From Acrocarpospora catenulata (GTDB lineage Bacteria > Actinomycetota > Actinomycetes > Streptosporangiales > Streptosporangiaceae), in NCBI RefSeq assembly GCF_018476525.1, contig NZ_JAHCST010000077.1:1-42305 (forward strand): a stretch of 42,305 nucleotides of DNA. The letters run 5' to 3'. The first letter of the stretch is position 1, and the number at the start of each line of letters is the position of its first letter. A program made the translations under genes and the position numbers. The notes beneath the pieces were generated by a model. The model was not told the DNA's origin. It searched no databases and was given only the letters and a program-made list of their open reading frames with translations. This document shows, one piece after another, positions 14,198 to 22,136 of this stretch.

Positions 14198-14995
14198 GTG
14201 AACCAGACGATCGCCGTGGCGGCGCAGCCGATTCTGGTCCTGATTCTCACGCTCGGCGGGGTGGCCAAGCTGGCCACGGTGGGCACCGACGCCGAACCCG
14301 GCGCGCTCGGGCGGCTCGGCCCTGCGGTGCTCGCCCCGGAGCGGTTCCGGGCGCCCGCGTTGATCTTCTGCGCGGTGGCCGAGTTCGGGCTGGCCGCCGG
14401 GCTGGTCCTGGTCGATCACCCCGTGCCCCGCTGGATGACGGTGACCTTCTTCGCGGTCGCCACGTACGTGCTCTGGGACCTGCGGCGACGCCGTCCCGAC
14501 GTGGGCTGCGGCTGTTTCGGCGAGGTCAGCGCGCGACCGGTGGGACGGCGGGCGATCGGGCGTACGGTGCTGCTGACCGGCATGTCGGTCATGGTGGCCC
14601 GGTACGGCGAGGCCGGGTTGTCCTGGCCGTCACCGATCTGGCTGGCCGGTGGGGTCGCGCTGCTGCTGGTCCTCTCCCCCGAGATCGAGGAGTCGATGGC
14701 GCGGCTCCGCTACCGCGCCCCCTGCGAGCAGCGGCCGTTCGCCGCCGAGCGGGCCTTCGCGCGGCTGCGGTCCAGCGCGGCCTGGCGCGCCCACTACGAG
14801 CTGCTCCGCTCCGACCAGCCGACCGACACCTGGCGGGAGTTGTGCTGGCGGTTCTTCACGTTCGAGGGCACGGACGGGTCGGACGTCGTCTTCGCGGTCT
14901 ATCTCAGTGGCCGCCGGCCGCCCGTCCGCACGGCGGTGGTCGGCGCGGACGGGCAGCGGGCGCCTCTGCGGGAATCTATCCCTGTATCGGCCTGA
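14198..14995 (+). CDS. MauE/DoxX-like redox membrane protein
   Basis: This is a 265-residue polytopic protein: helices at about residues 8-25, 52-72, 80-95, 120-135 and 145-160, then a soluble C-terminal domain of about 100 residues. The motif GCGCFGE (Cys104, Cys106) just after helix 3 is the hallmark of the MauE family, linked to disulfide formation or maturation of partner proteins. The long cytosolic tail after PEIEESMARLRY is unusual for MauE. GTG 14198 has AAGGAGG upstream. The gene is in an operon with the Cys-rich 13240 gene, so that protein is the likely partner (inference). Confidence 0.8.
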   Translation: MNQTIAVAAQPILVLILTLGGVAKLATVGTDAEPGALGRLGPAVLAPERFRAPALIFCAVAEFGLAAGLVLVDHPVPRWMTVTFFAVATYVLWDLRRRRPDVGCGCFGEVSARPVGRRAIGRTVLLTGMSVMVARYGEAGLSWPSPIWLAGGVALLLVLSPEIEESMARLRYRAPCEQRPFAAERAFARLRSSAAWRAHYELLRSDQPTDTWRELCWRFFTFEGTDGSDVVFAVYLSGRRPPVRTAVVGADGQRAPLRESIPVSA

Positions 14996-15040
14996 GCCTA
15001 GACAGGCCTAGATTCCCGAATCGAGGCGCGCGGCATTCGG

Positions 15041-15084
15041 CTCTCTACGGCTCTCTAGCTTCCCCGCTAGAAAGCCGTAGAGAG
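15041..15084. terminator. Bidirectional hairpin between the MauE-like and AAA genes
   Basis: Perfect 12-bp arms CTCTCTACGGCT and AGCCGTAGAGAG enclose an inner CTAGC/GCTAG stem. It lies between two convergent genes and can end transcription from both. The arm word CTCTACGG recurs at the other end of the AAA gene. Confidence 0.7.
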
Positions 15085-15109
15085 GTCAATGGGACCTCAG
15101 CAGGCCGGG

Positions 15110-16291
15110 TCAGACCGGCTGGGCACGGAGGAACCTCCCGAAGTGGGGGACGGTGAAGGCGATCAGCCCCCGCTCCGCGCTGTAGATCAGCCCCTTCTTG
15201 ATGAGGCTGTCGCGCGCCGGGGACAGGCTGGACGGTTTGCGGCCGAGCGCCTCGGCCACCTCGGCGGTGGGCACGGGATCGTCCCCGAGTTGCGCCATCG
15301 CGTGCATGTAGTCGCGTTCCGCGGGGGTGGCCCGCTCGTACCGGCTGCCGAAGAAGCCGACGGCCAGTTCCTCCTCGGCCTCCGGGGCCGACACCTTGAT
15401 GTCGTCGGCGGTGATCGGGCTGCGCGGCGCCAGGTCCCAGGCCACCTTGCCGTACGCCTGGACGAAGTAGGGGTAGCCGTCGGCCGCCTCGTAGAGAGCG
15501 TCCAGCGCCTCCGGAGTGAAGGCGACGCCCTCCTCGGCGGCGGGGGCGATCAGCGCCAGGTCGGCGGCCTCCCGGTCCAGCTTGTCGATGCGCGCGTACC
15601 GGAACAGGCGCTCGGAGTAGCTCTTGCTGGCCGACAGCACCGAGGGCAGGTGGGGCAGCCCGGCGCCGACCACGATCAGGCGCCCTCCCGTCTGGGAGAG
15701 CTCGTGACAGGCGGCGCAGAGGGCCGAGACGTCCGGCGCCGGCACGTCCTGCATCTCGTCGATGAACAGGGCGATGCCGACCCCGAGGTCGGTGGCCACG
15801 CTGGCCGCGTCGACGAACAACTCGGTGAGGTCGATCTCCAGGTCGCCGGAGTCGGCGCGGCCCCGGCGAGCGGGCACGTCGATGCCGGGCGACCAGTGCG
15901 AGGTGCCCTTGGCGGCGGCCGGGTCGCGCATGGCGAACGCCTTGAGTACGCCGAGGAAGTCGTCGATGCGCTCCGGGCCGCGGTGGCGGGGGGCCAGCTC
16001 GCGGATGGCCATGTGCAGCGCGGCGGCGACCGGGCGCCGGATCGACTGGTCCGGGCGGGCCTCGATCTTGCCCGTGCCCCAGAGCCGCTGCATGGCCATC
16101 GACTTGAAGGTGTTCAGCAGCACGGTCTTGCCCACGCCGCGCAGGCCGGTCACCACCATGCTCCGCTCCGGGCGGCCGCGGGCCACCCGTTCGAGCACGA
16201 CCTCGAACTGCTGGAGCTCACGATCGCGGCCGGCGAGTTCCGGGGGACGCTGGCCGGCTCCGGGGGCGTAGGGGTTGCGCACAGGGTCCAC
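15110..16291 (-). CDS. AAA-family ATPase (Orc1/Cdc6-like) with winged-helix tail
   Basis: This is a cytosolic protein of 393 residues. Walker A is VTGLRGVGKTVLLN and Walker B is GIALFIDEMQDV, with sensor 1 in RLIVVGAGLPHLP and a lid region EALYEAADGYPYFVQ. The C-terminus carries a winged helix (TAEVAEALGRKPSSLSPARDSLIKKGLIY). This architecture occurs in many actinobacteria as an orphan ATP-binding protein related to Orc1/Cdc6 and STAND ATPases. It probably uses ATP hydrolysis to remodel a DNA or protein partner, which is not known. GTG 16291 (VDPVRNPYAPG) is taken as start; GTG 16282 is close by. No clear Shine-Dalgarno is present, so it may be leaderless. Confidence 0.82.
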   Translation of the reverse strand: MDPVRNPYAPGAGQRPPELAGRDRELQQFEVVLERVARGRPERSMVVTGLRGVGKTVLLNTFKSMAMQRLWGTGKIEARPDQSIRRPVAAALHMAIRELAPRHRGPERIDDFLGVLKAFAMRDPAAAKGTSHWSPGIDVPARRGRADSGDLEIDLTELFVDAASVATDLGVGIALFIDEMQDVPAPDVSALCAACHELSQTGGRLIVVGAGLPHLPSVLSASKSYSERLFRYARIDKLDREAADLALIAPAAEEGVAFTPEALDALYEAADGYPYFVQAYGKVAWDLAPRSPITADDIKVSAPEAEEELAVGFFGSRYERATPAERDYMHAMAQLGDDPVPTAEVAEALGRKPSSLSPARDSLIKKGLIYSAERGLIAFTVPHFGRFLRAQPV

Positions 16292-16761
16292 GCTGTCGGA
16301 CTTTATGACCGGATATAGCGAGCGCCGTAGATTTCCGTAGAGAACGCTACGGCGTGTCGCGGATCGGTGAAGGCCCTGGCCTCGGGTGGCCGGGAGCGGC
16401 GCCGCCAGCAGTGCCATGGGCCCTCCTCACCTGGGCGTTCGGGTCGCCGGTCGCCGGAGGGCGCCGGTACGAACCCATGTTCGATCCGATGCCGAAGACT
16501 GTAGCGCGGGATCGAACATGTGCGCGAGCGTTTCCCGGGAAAAGCTCGCACAAAGATCATTTACGGCCCCTCGATGTCGGTATATAGCCCGACCCGGCAG
16601 GGGATTCGGGAACCAAGCCCCGGCAAAAATCCCCCCACAGAACGATCAAGATTCGCGGTACGAGGGGCCCGGCGACCGCCCCGATTCCCCGATTCCACCG
16701 GGCTTGGCGCCCTTCGCCCGTTCCCCGGACCCACCCGAACGCCGTGGGTACCCTCGGAGCC
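16292..16761. other. Divergent intergenic region with several inverted repeats
   Basis: No gene is seen. It contains CGCCGTAG...CTACGGCG (about 16327-16350), the spaced repeat CATGTTCGATCC (16476-16487)/GGATCGAACATG (16509-16520), and next to it a hairpin 16517-16552 built on TTTCCCGGGAAA. These could be operators for the ATPase gene or for the peptidase gene at 16762, or remnants of a small element. Confidence 0.6.
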
Positions 16762-17508
16762 ATGTCAAGGCGCACGTCAGCTCTCCTGCTGGCCGCGGCG
16801 CTGCTCGGCACCGGCGCGTGCGGGGCGGTGCGGGGATCCGAGGCACTCCAGGAATCCCCAGCGGCCAGCCAGATCTCGGCGACCGAAGTAATCGCCGCAA
16901 CACCCTCGGCGACTCCGGCGCCCTCGCCGTCCGAGAATCCGCCCCCGTTCACCTCGAAGATCACCAAGGTGACCCGGGACCAGGTTCGCCACTCCTGGCG
17001 GGAGGGCTGCCCCGTCGGCCTGGACGACCTCCGCATGGTGACCATGACCTACTGGGGCTTCGACCAGAAGCCGCACACCGGCCAGATGGTGCTCAACGCC
17101 TCCGTGGCCGAGCCCGTCGCCTCGGTCTTCCACCGCCTGTACGACTACCGCTACCCCATCCGCCAGATGAAGCCCGTGGACGTCTACAAGGGCGACGACT
17201 ACGCCTCCATCGACGCCGACAACACCTCCGCCTTCAACTGCCGAGCCGCCACCGGCTCCACCCACTGGTCCCAGCACGCCTACGGCTACGCGGTCGATCT
17301 CAACCCGCTGGAGAATCCGTACGTGGAGGCGGACGGCTCCAACGCCCACCGCAACGCCGACGCCTACGTGAAGCGCCCGCTGAAGAAGCCCGGCGTCATC
17401 AACGCGGGAGACCGGGTGGTCCGCGCGTTCGCGGACATCGGCTGGGGCTGGGGCGGCGACTGGTCCGGCATCAAGGACTACCAGCACTTCAGCAAGAGCG
17501 GCCGCTGA
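16762..17508 (+). CDS. Lipoprotein M15-family peptidase (peptidoglycan L,D- or D,D-peptidase)
   Basis: The 248-residue protein has a lipoprotein signal peptide (MSRRTSALLLAAALLGTGAC, lipobox LGTGAC, lipidated Cys20), a Thr/Pro/Ser-rich linker and an M15 catalytic domain from about residue 70. Zinc ligands are the His and Asp in SQHAYGYAVD and the His in DYQHFS, with the family Trp-rich GWGWGGDWSG before it. It should cleave peptide stems of peptidoglycan outside the membrane; whether VanY-like carboxypeptidase or endopeptidase cannot be told. ATG 16762 is preceded by CGGAG. It is monocistronic. Confidence 0.88.
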   Translation: MSRRTSALLLAAALLGTGACGAVRGSEALQESPAASQISATEVIAATPSATPAPSPSENPPPFTSKITKVTRDQVRHSWREGCPVGLDDLRMVTMTYWGFDQKPHTGQMVLNASVAEPVASVFHRLYDYRYPIRQMKPVDVYKGDDYASIDADNTSAFNCRAATGSTHWSQHAYGYAVDLNPLENPYVEADGSNAHRNADAYVKRPLKKPGVINAGDRVVRAFADIGWGWGGDWSGIKDYQHFSKSGR

Positions 17509-17628
17509 CGCCGTACCGGGAAATTCCAGGGAAAGCGCGCCGCCGCTCGCGCGGGAGGGGCCGAGCGGCGGGACGGGGCCGTCAAGGGGACGTCATTCAG
17601 GGGTGAACCAGGACTGCGAAGTCCAACG

Positions 17629-18027
17629 TCACTCGGGAACGCACCAGGTGCTGACCGCGGCCACAAAGCCCTCGGCCTTGGTCACCGGGATGGCCAGCTG
17701 GTCGGCCGCGAACTGGGAGAAGGTCATGGGGTCGTCGGGCGAGGCGAGGATCTTCTCGCAGACCTGGGTGCCCACGGCGAGGGCCTGGGTCTCGTTGGCG
17801 GCCAGGGCCGCGTCGATGTCCTTGAGCGCGGTGAGGAATTCCTGCTTCTGCTCGTCGGACAGCTCGGGTGCGGCGGCGATCGTGATGGCCGACTCCGCCG
17901 GGCTCGCCGCAGCGGCCTGGCCCGGGGCCGACGCGGCACCGGGATCGGCGGTGCTCTCGGCGTCGGTGCCGGAACAGGCCGAGAGAGCAAAAACGGCAAC
18001 AGCGAGTGCTGGAACGAGTCGATTCAT
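17629..18027 (-). CDS. Small secreted lipoprotein, DUF732-like
   Basis: This is a 132-residue protein with signal peptide MNRLVPALAVAVFALSAC and lipobox LSAC (Cys18). An Ala/Pro/Ser linker is followed by a small helical domain with LSDEQKQEFLTALKDIDAAL, TQVCEKI and a C-terminal STWCVPE. The two late Cys likely form a disulfide. The pattern resembles DUF732 domains of mycobacterial and actinobacterial secreted proteins, of unknown function. A perfect hairpin CGCCCGCCCC/GGGGCGGGCG (18043-18072) ends 15 nt before the ATG in its 5' UTR and may affect translation. Confidence 0.8.
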   Translation of the reverse strand: MNRLVPALAVAVFALSACSGTDAESTADPGAASAPGQAAAASPAESAITIAAAPELSDEQKQEFLTALKDIDAALAANETQALAVGTQVCEKILASPDDPMTFSQFAADQLAIPVTKAEGFVAAVSTWCVPE

Positions 18028-18293
18028 GAAAAATCACCCTAACGCCCGCCCCGACGCTAGGTGGGGCGGGCGAGGAATGTCGTGCTATGGACAGCCGGCT
18101 CCTGCTTAACATGGCAGATCGCGGTGAGGGACCATACGTTAACCGGAGGATGAGGACAGATCCGGAAGGATGGCTTACCAGTACATAACGATCAGTCATC
18201 GGCCGCGTCACAACCTAGCGGTAGGGGCTCCGACACGGTCACCCTCATCCGGCGACCGTGGTCAAGGATGACGCGGCGCGACAGGAGAAAATG

Positions 18294-18539
18294 ATGCAAC
18301 AGTGGCTCCGTTCGAGCCCCCTGCCGGCGATCTGGCCCGTGGACCGGTACGAGGTGCGCTGCACCCGTCCGGCGCCCGATTTCACGAGCGTCGACCGGTA
18401 TCACTTCGCGGAGTTCGCCCACGAGGCGGCCGAGGGCGTACAGGCCGTCGGCCTGGCGACCCAGATCGTGGTGGTCCGCGTCGAGGACGGGGTCATCCTG
18501 TTCGAGCAGGGGATGAAGGTTCCTCTGGAGGCCTGGTGA
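18294..18539 (+). CDS. Small conserved hypothetical protein
   Basis: ATG 18294 (or ATG 18291, directly before it) follows GGAG at 18284-18287. The 81-residue product starts MQQWLRSSPLPAIWPVDRYE and has a simple alpha-beta pattern ending QIVVVRVEDGVILFEQGMKV. There is no membrane segment. It is 14 bp before the NUDIX-NYN gene and on the same strand, so the two are probably co-transcribed. I do not recognise the family. Confidence 0.6.
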   Translation: MQQWLRSSPLPAIWPVDRYEVRCTRPAPDFTSVDRYHFAEFAHEAAEGVQAVGLATQIVVVRVEDGVILFEQGMKVPLEAW

Positions 18540-18553
18540 GCCACACTTGAGCC

Positions 18554-19420
18554 ATGGCGGCGAAGGACGGTGACGGCTGGGCCCGGTGCGACCGGGGGCA
18601 TCAACACTGGGGGGTGCACGGCGCGGCCGGTCTGCTCGCCGTCCACCACACCCCCGAGGGTCCGTATGTGCTGATGCAGAAACGGTCCTGGTGGAGCCAT
18701 CACGGCGGCACCTGGGGGCTGCCGGGCGGCGCCAGGGACAGCCACGAGGACGCGATCGCGGGAGCGCTGCGCGAGGCCCGCGAGGAGGTCACGCTGGTCG
18801 GCGAGCTCCTCCAGGTGCGGGGCGTCTACCTGGACGACCATGGCGGCTGGTCGTTCCACACCGTGATCGCCGAGGCGCCGGAGCTGCTGTCGGCCACGCC
18901 CGCCAACGGCGAGAGCGCGGCCATGCGCTGGGTGCTCGCCGACCGGATGGGGCGGCGCAAGCTCCATCCCGGCTTCGCCGAGACCTGGCCCTCGGTACGG
19001 CCGACGCTCAGCCCCGTGGTCATCGTGCTGGACATCGCCAACATCATCGGGGCTCGGGCCGAGCACGGGTGGTGGCGGGATCGCGCGGGCGCCGCCACCC
19101 GGCTCCTCGCCGATTTGGACGCACTGGCCGAGCGTGGGTTGCGCCGCCAGATCGAGGGCCTGCCCGAGCTGACGCTCCGGTTCCCCCGCATGATCGCCGT
19201 CCTGGAGGGCGCGGCCCGGTCCGCCACACCCCCGGAAGACACCCGGCTGACGGTGATCAAGGCTCCCGGCAGCGGCGACGACACGATCGTCGAAGTGGTC
19301 GCCGGGGGCCGGCCCTGGGAGCGGGTGCTGGTGGTCACCGCGGACCGGGCGCTACGGGAGCGGGTGACCTCACTGGGTGCGCTGGTCACCGGGCCCGGCT
19401 GGCTGCTAGATCAGCTCTGA
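18554..19420 (+). CDS. NUDIX hydrolase fused to a NYN (PIN-like) domain
   Basis: This is a 288-residue cytosolic fusion. Residues 20-150 form a NUDIX domain with the box GGARDSHEDAIAGALREAREEV, so a nucleoside diphosphate-X is the expected substrate. From about residue 155 a second domain begins VVIVLDIANIIGARAEHGWW and ends VLVVTADRALRERVTSLGALV. The early Asp-Asn and late TADRALRERV are the signature of NYN domains, a PIN-related RNase fold with acidic metal ligands. The fusion suggests coupled nucleotide or RNA-end clean-up, for example removal of modified caps and then RNA cleavage (inference). ATG 18554 is 14 bp after the upstream gene. Confidence 0.85.
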   Translation: MAAKDGDGWARCDRGHQHWGVHGAAGLLAVHHTPEGPYVLMQKRSWWSHHGGTWGLPGGARDSHEDAIAGALREAREEVTLVGELLQVRGVYLDDHGGWSFHTVIAEAPELLSATPANGESAAMRWVLADRMGRRKLHPGFAETWPSVRPTLSPVVIVLDIANIIGARAEHGWWRDRAGAATRLLADLDALAERGLRRQIEGLPELTLRFPRMIAVLEGAARSATPPEDTRLTVIKAPGSGDDTIVEVVAGGRPWERVLVVTADRALRERVTSLGALVTGPGWLLDQL

Positions 19421-19632
19421 CGGTCCTGAGGTCGCGAAGTGGTACGGGCTGACATGACATCGGCCCCGGCGCTCGGCTGACTCGGACGGTCCCCGGGGGG
19501 CGCGAAGTTGGGCTGACATGACATCCGTACCGGCGCTTGACTGACTCGGGACTGTCCTGGGGGTCGCGAAGTTCCACGCGCATCGGTACCAGCGTTCGAC
19601 TGACTCGGGACTGTCCTGGGGTTCCCGGATCA
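19417..19632. repeat. Degenerate tandem repeats, about 60-64 bp period
   Basis: Four units can be aligned, each built on CTGACTCGGGACTGTCCTGG, GGTCGCGAAGT and a CATCGGTACCAGCGTTCGA-like tail. The first two units are the most diverged and the last is partial. It fills the gap between the NUDIX-NYN gene and the permease gene, so that the permease promoter must lie in or near it. Confidence 0.75.
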
Positions 19633-19650
19633 TCTGCCACGATGGACGGC

Positions 19651-20664
19651 ATGGCTGACCGAGCGACCCTCCACGGGTCGGCCGAACTTCCCCCTGCCGA
19701 GTGGGGTCGCAGGTCCGCGGTGGCGCCTGTGGCTCCCTGGATGTTCGCCGTGGTCATCGGCTTGCTGGTGATCGGGCGGTTCGTGCTCTCGCCGTACCTG
19801 ACGGCTCCGGCGCTGCAGACCTGGGCCACCATCTTTGTGGCGATCTGTGTGCAGGCCCTGCCGTTCCTGGTGTTCGGGGTGCTGCTCTCCGCGGCGATCA
19901 CTGCGTTCGTGCCGCCCTCGTTCTGGACCCGGGCGCTGCCCCGGCGTCCCGCCGCCGCTGTTCCCGTGGCGGGGATGGCGGGCGCGGTGCTGCCCGGCTG
20001 TGAGTGCGCGGCCGTTCCGGTGGCCTCGGGGCTGATGTCCCGGGGCGTGGCTCCGGCCGCCGCGCTGGCGTTCCTGCTGTCCTCGCCGGCGATCAACCCA
20101 GTGGTGATCGTGGCCACTGTGGTGGCCTTTCCCGGGCAGCCGATGATGGCCGTCGCCAGGTTCGCGGCCTCGCTGCTGGTGGCGGTGATCGTGGGCTGGG
20201 TCTGGCTGCGGTTCGGGCGCACCGAATGGCTCAGGATTCCCTCGCGTACGGCGAACGCCGAGTCCAAGTGGGTGAACTTCCGGGACGCGGCGCAGCACGA
20301 CTTCCTGCACGCGGGCGGCTTCCTCGTGGTGGGCGGCCTGACGGCGGCCACCCTGAACGTGCTGGTGCCGCGCTCCTGGCTGGACGCGGTGGCCGGGTCC
20401 ACGTGGCTGTCGGTGCTGGCGCTGGCGCTGCTGGCGGTGCTCCTGTCCATCTGCTCGGAGGCGGACGCGTTCGTGGCCGCCTCGCTCACCGCCTTCTCCC
20501 CCACGGCGCGGCTGGCGTTCCTCGTGGTGGGGCCGATGGTGGACCTCAAACTGATCGCCTTGCAGGCCGGGACCTTCGGACGGCGGTTCGCGGCCCGGTT
20601 CGTTCCGTTGACGTTCGGGCTGGCCGTGCTGGTCAGTGTGGGAGTGGGAGCGGTGTTGTTGTGA
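19651..20664 (+). CDS. YraQ/YcgR-type permease (DUF318/ArsP-like)
   Basis: This is a 337-residue integral membrane protein with about eight helices. The family motif PGCECAAVPVASGL (CEC pair at about residues 112-114) follows the first bundle, and LLSICSEADAFVAASL gives a second Cys-containing membrane motif in the inverted repeat half. FLLSSPAINPVV is also conserved. Relatives export methylarsenite (ArsP) or are partners of YcgQ-type proteins of unknown substrate. The next gene overlaps by 4 bp and is a YcgQ-type protein, so both act together. ATG 19651 is used; ATG 19642 is three codons upstream. Confidence 0.85.
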   Translation: MADRATLHGSAELPPAEWGRRSAVAPVAPWMFAVVIGLLVIGRFVLSPYLTAPALQTWATIFVAICVQALPFLVFGVLLSAAITAFVPPSFWTRALPRRPAAAVPVAGMAGAVLPGCECAAVPVASGLMSRGVAPAAALAFLLSSPAINPVVIVATVVAFPGQPMMAVARFAASLLVAVIVGWVWLRFGRTEWLRIPSRTANAESKWVNFRDAAQHDFLHAGGFLVVGGLTAATLNVLVPRSWLDAVAGSTWLSVLALALLAVLLSICSEADAFVAASLTAFSPTARLAFLVVGPMVDLKLIALQAGTFGRRFAARFVPLTFGLAVLVSVGVGAVLL

Positions 20665-21620
20665 ACCGGCTGACCCAGAGCATGATCCTGGTGTTGCTCG
20701 GCGGGGCGGTGCTGCGGATCAGCCTGCTCTCCACCACGTATCTGAACTACGTGAAGCCGGGGTTCCGGCCGTTCCTGGTGGCGGCCGGGGTCGTCGTGCT
20801 GGCGCTCGGCCTGGCCGGGCTGGTTCAGGAGTGGCGGGGGGCCGCTCGGCCCGTGCCTGAGGACGGGCACGACACCCGTGAGCACGGACAAGACAGCCAC
20901 GGGCGCGAGTTGGACACCCACGGGCAAGACAGGCGTGAGCTCGAGTTGGACACCCGTGGGCGCGAGCAGGACGGGCGTGAGCACGGGGAGGACACCCACG
21001 GGCACGGGCAAGACAGGCGTGAGCGCGAGTTGGGCACCCTCGAGCACGGGCAGGACGGGCGTGAGCACGGGCGGGGCGCTCATGGGCATGGGGAGGACGG
21101 GCACGGGCATGGGCATGGGCACATGCCGCGGGTGGCGTGGCTGCTCTGTTTGCCGGTGTTCGCCATCTTCCTGATCGCGCCGCCCGCGCTGGGCGCGTTC
21201 GCGGCCCGGTCGGAGGAGGCCCCGGCCCGGCCGCCGGAGGCGGCGCTCGACGCGTACCAGCCGCTCGCCGCCGACCAGGTCACCAGCATGCCGCTGGGCG
21301 AGTTCATCGGGCGCGCCTGGGGGGATTCGAACCATTCTCTCGCCGGGAAGCAGGTGCGGCTCACGGGTTTCGTGGTCCCGTCGAAGAAGAAGGACCGCTG
21401 GTACGTGGCCCGGATCCAGATCGCCTGCTGCGCCGCCGACGGCATCCCGCTGAAGGTGGCCGTGCTCGGCGCGACCAGACCTCCGGCGGAGACCTGGGTG
21501 GAGGTCACCGGCACCTGGATTCAGCCCAAATCCGACGACCTCCCGAACGGCACGATCGCCCCTGAGTTGACAGCGAGTTCGGTGGAGGAGATCCCGGCAC
21601 CGGTCGAGCCGTACGAGTAG
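20661..21620 (+). CDS. YcgQ/TIGR03943-type membrane protein with His-rich linker
   Basis: The 319-residue protein has helices at 8-25 and 37-55, then a hydrophilic linker (68-154) of His, Asp, Glu, Gly and Arg, a third helix 157-178, and a soluble C-terminal domain with LTGFVVPSKKKDRWYVARIQIACCAAD and VEVTGTWIQP (OB-fold-like, with a CC pair). The family usually has a short linker; here it is expanded to about 87 residues with over a dozen His and is encoded by degenerate DNA repeats, suggesting metal binding. GTG 20661 overlaps the permease stop (GTGA), so the two are translationally coupled. Confidence 0.85.
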   Translation: MNRLTQSMILVLLGGAVLRISLLSTTYLNYVKPGFRPFLVAAGVVVLALGLAGLVQEWRGAARPVPEDGHDTREHGQDSHGRELDTHGQDRRELELDTRGREQDGREHGEDTHGHGQDRRERELGTLEHGQDGREHGRGAHGHGEDGHGHGHGHMPRVAWLLCLPVFAIFLIAPPALGAFAARSEEAPARPPEAALDAYQPLAADQVTSMPLGEFIGRAWGDSNHSLAGKQVRLTGFVVPSKKKDRWYVARIQIACCAADGIPLKVAVLGATRPPAETWVEVTGTWIQPKSDDLPNGTIAPELTASSVEEIPAPVEPYE

Positions 21621-21621
21621 C

Positions 21622-21770
21622 CGTAGACACCGGGGTAGCGGTCAGAACAGCCGTGGGCACCGGGGTAGCGGTCAGAACCAACCGTAGACACCGAGGTAGC
21701 GGGCAGAACCAACCGTGAACACCGGGCAGCGGGCAGAACCAACCGTGGACATCGGGCAGTTGTAGAAACC
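21622..21770. repeat. Tandem repeats of about 31 bp, five units
   Basis: Units follow CCGTAGACACCGGGGTAGCG then GTCAGAACCAA, with point changes and small deletions (GGTAGCG to GGCAGCG). They begin two bases after the stop codon of the YcgQ-like gene. No ORF or pairing potential explains them. Confidence 0.75.
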
Positions 21771-21878
21771 GGGACGGACGTCCAGCAGGGGGACCTCGAC
21801 GTCCGCCCCGGTTCCGGGGGTCTAACCGGTGGAGGGTTCAACCGGCTAGGTCTAAGCCGCGGAGGACCCTGGCCGCAG

Positions 21879-21996
21879 GATCCCTCCGGGGGGCAAGCCC
21901 ACCGCGCAGGATCCATCCCGCAAGGGCAGGAGGGATCGATCCCTCCGGGGGGCAAGCCCACCGCGCAGGATCCGCCCCGCAAGGGCGGGAGGCCGA
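21879..21996. repeat. Direct repeat, 59-bp period
   Basis: A 36-bp block beginning GATCCCTCCGGGGGGCAAGC is identical at 21879-21914 and 21938-21973. Each copy is followed by CCCGCAAGGGC(A/G)GGAGG. The rest of 21771-22022 shows no gene. Confidence 0.8.
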
Positions 21997-22027
21997 GTGG
22001 GACCCGCCGGAACCGGCCCCGCGTCCC

Positions 22028-22136
22028 CGCCGCGTCGTGGTGGTGGGCGGCGGCCCTGCCGGGCTCAAGGCCGCCGAGGCCGCCGCCCGAGCGTGGCCAC
22101 CTGGTGACCCTGCAGGAGCGCGCCGACGAGCGAGGT
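22028..22136 (+). pseudogene. Fragment of an FAD/NAD-binding oxidoreductase
   Basis: RRVVVVGGGPAGLKAAEAAA is a dinucleotide-binding GxGxxG segment. One base out of frame it continues RGHLVTLQERADERG, the following strand and Glu turn seen in old-yellow-enzyme/dienoyl-CoA-reductase type proteins. Both ends are missing, so this is a scrap of a lost gene. Confidence 0.5.

Noticed and set aside
19386-21335. Long minus-strand open frame of 649 codons opposite the permease and YcgQ-like genes
   Set aside because: Its translation is Pro/Val/Leu-repeat and low-complexity, it spans two coupled plus-strand genes and repeat DNA, and it has no domain. It is a GC-driven antisense shadow.
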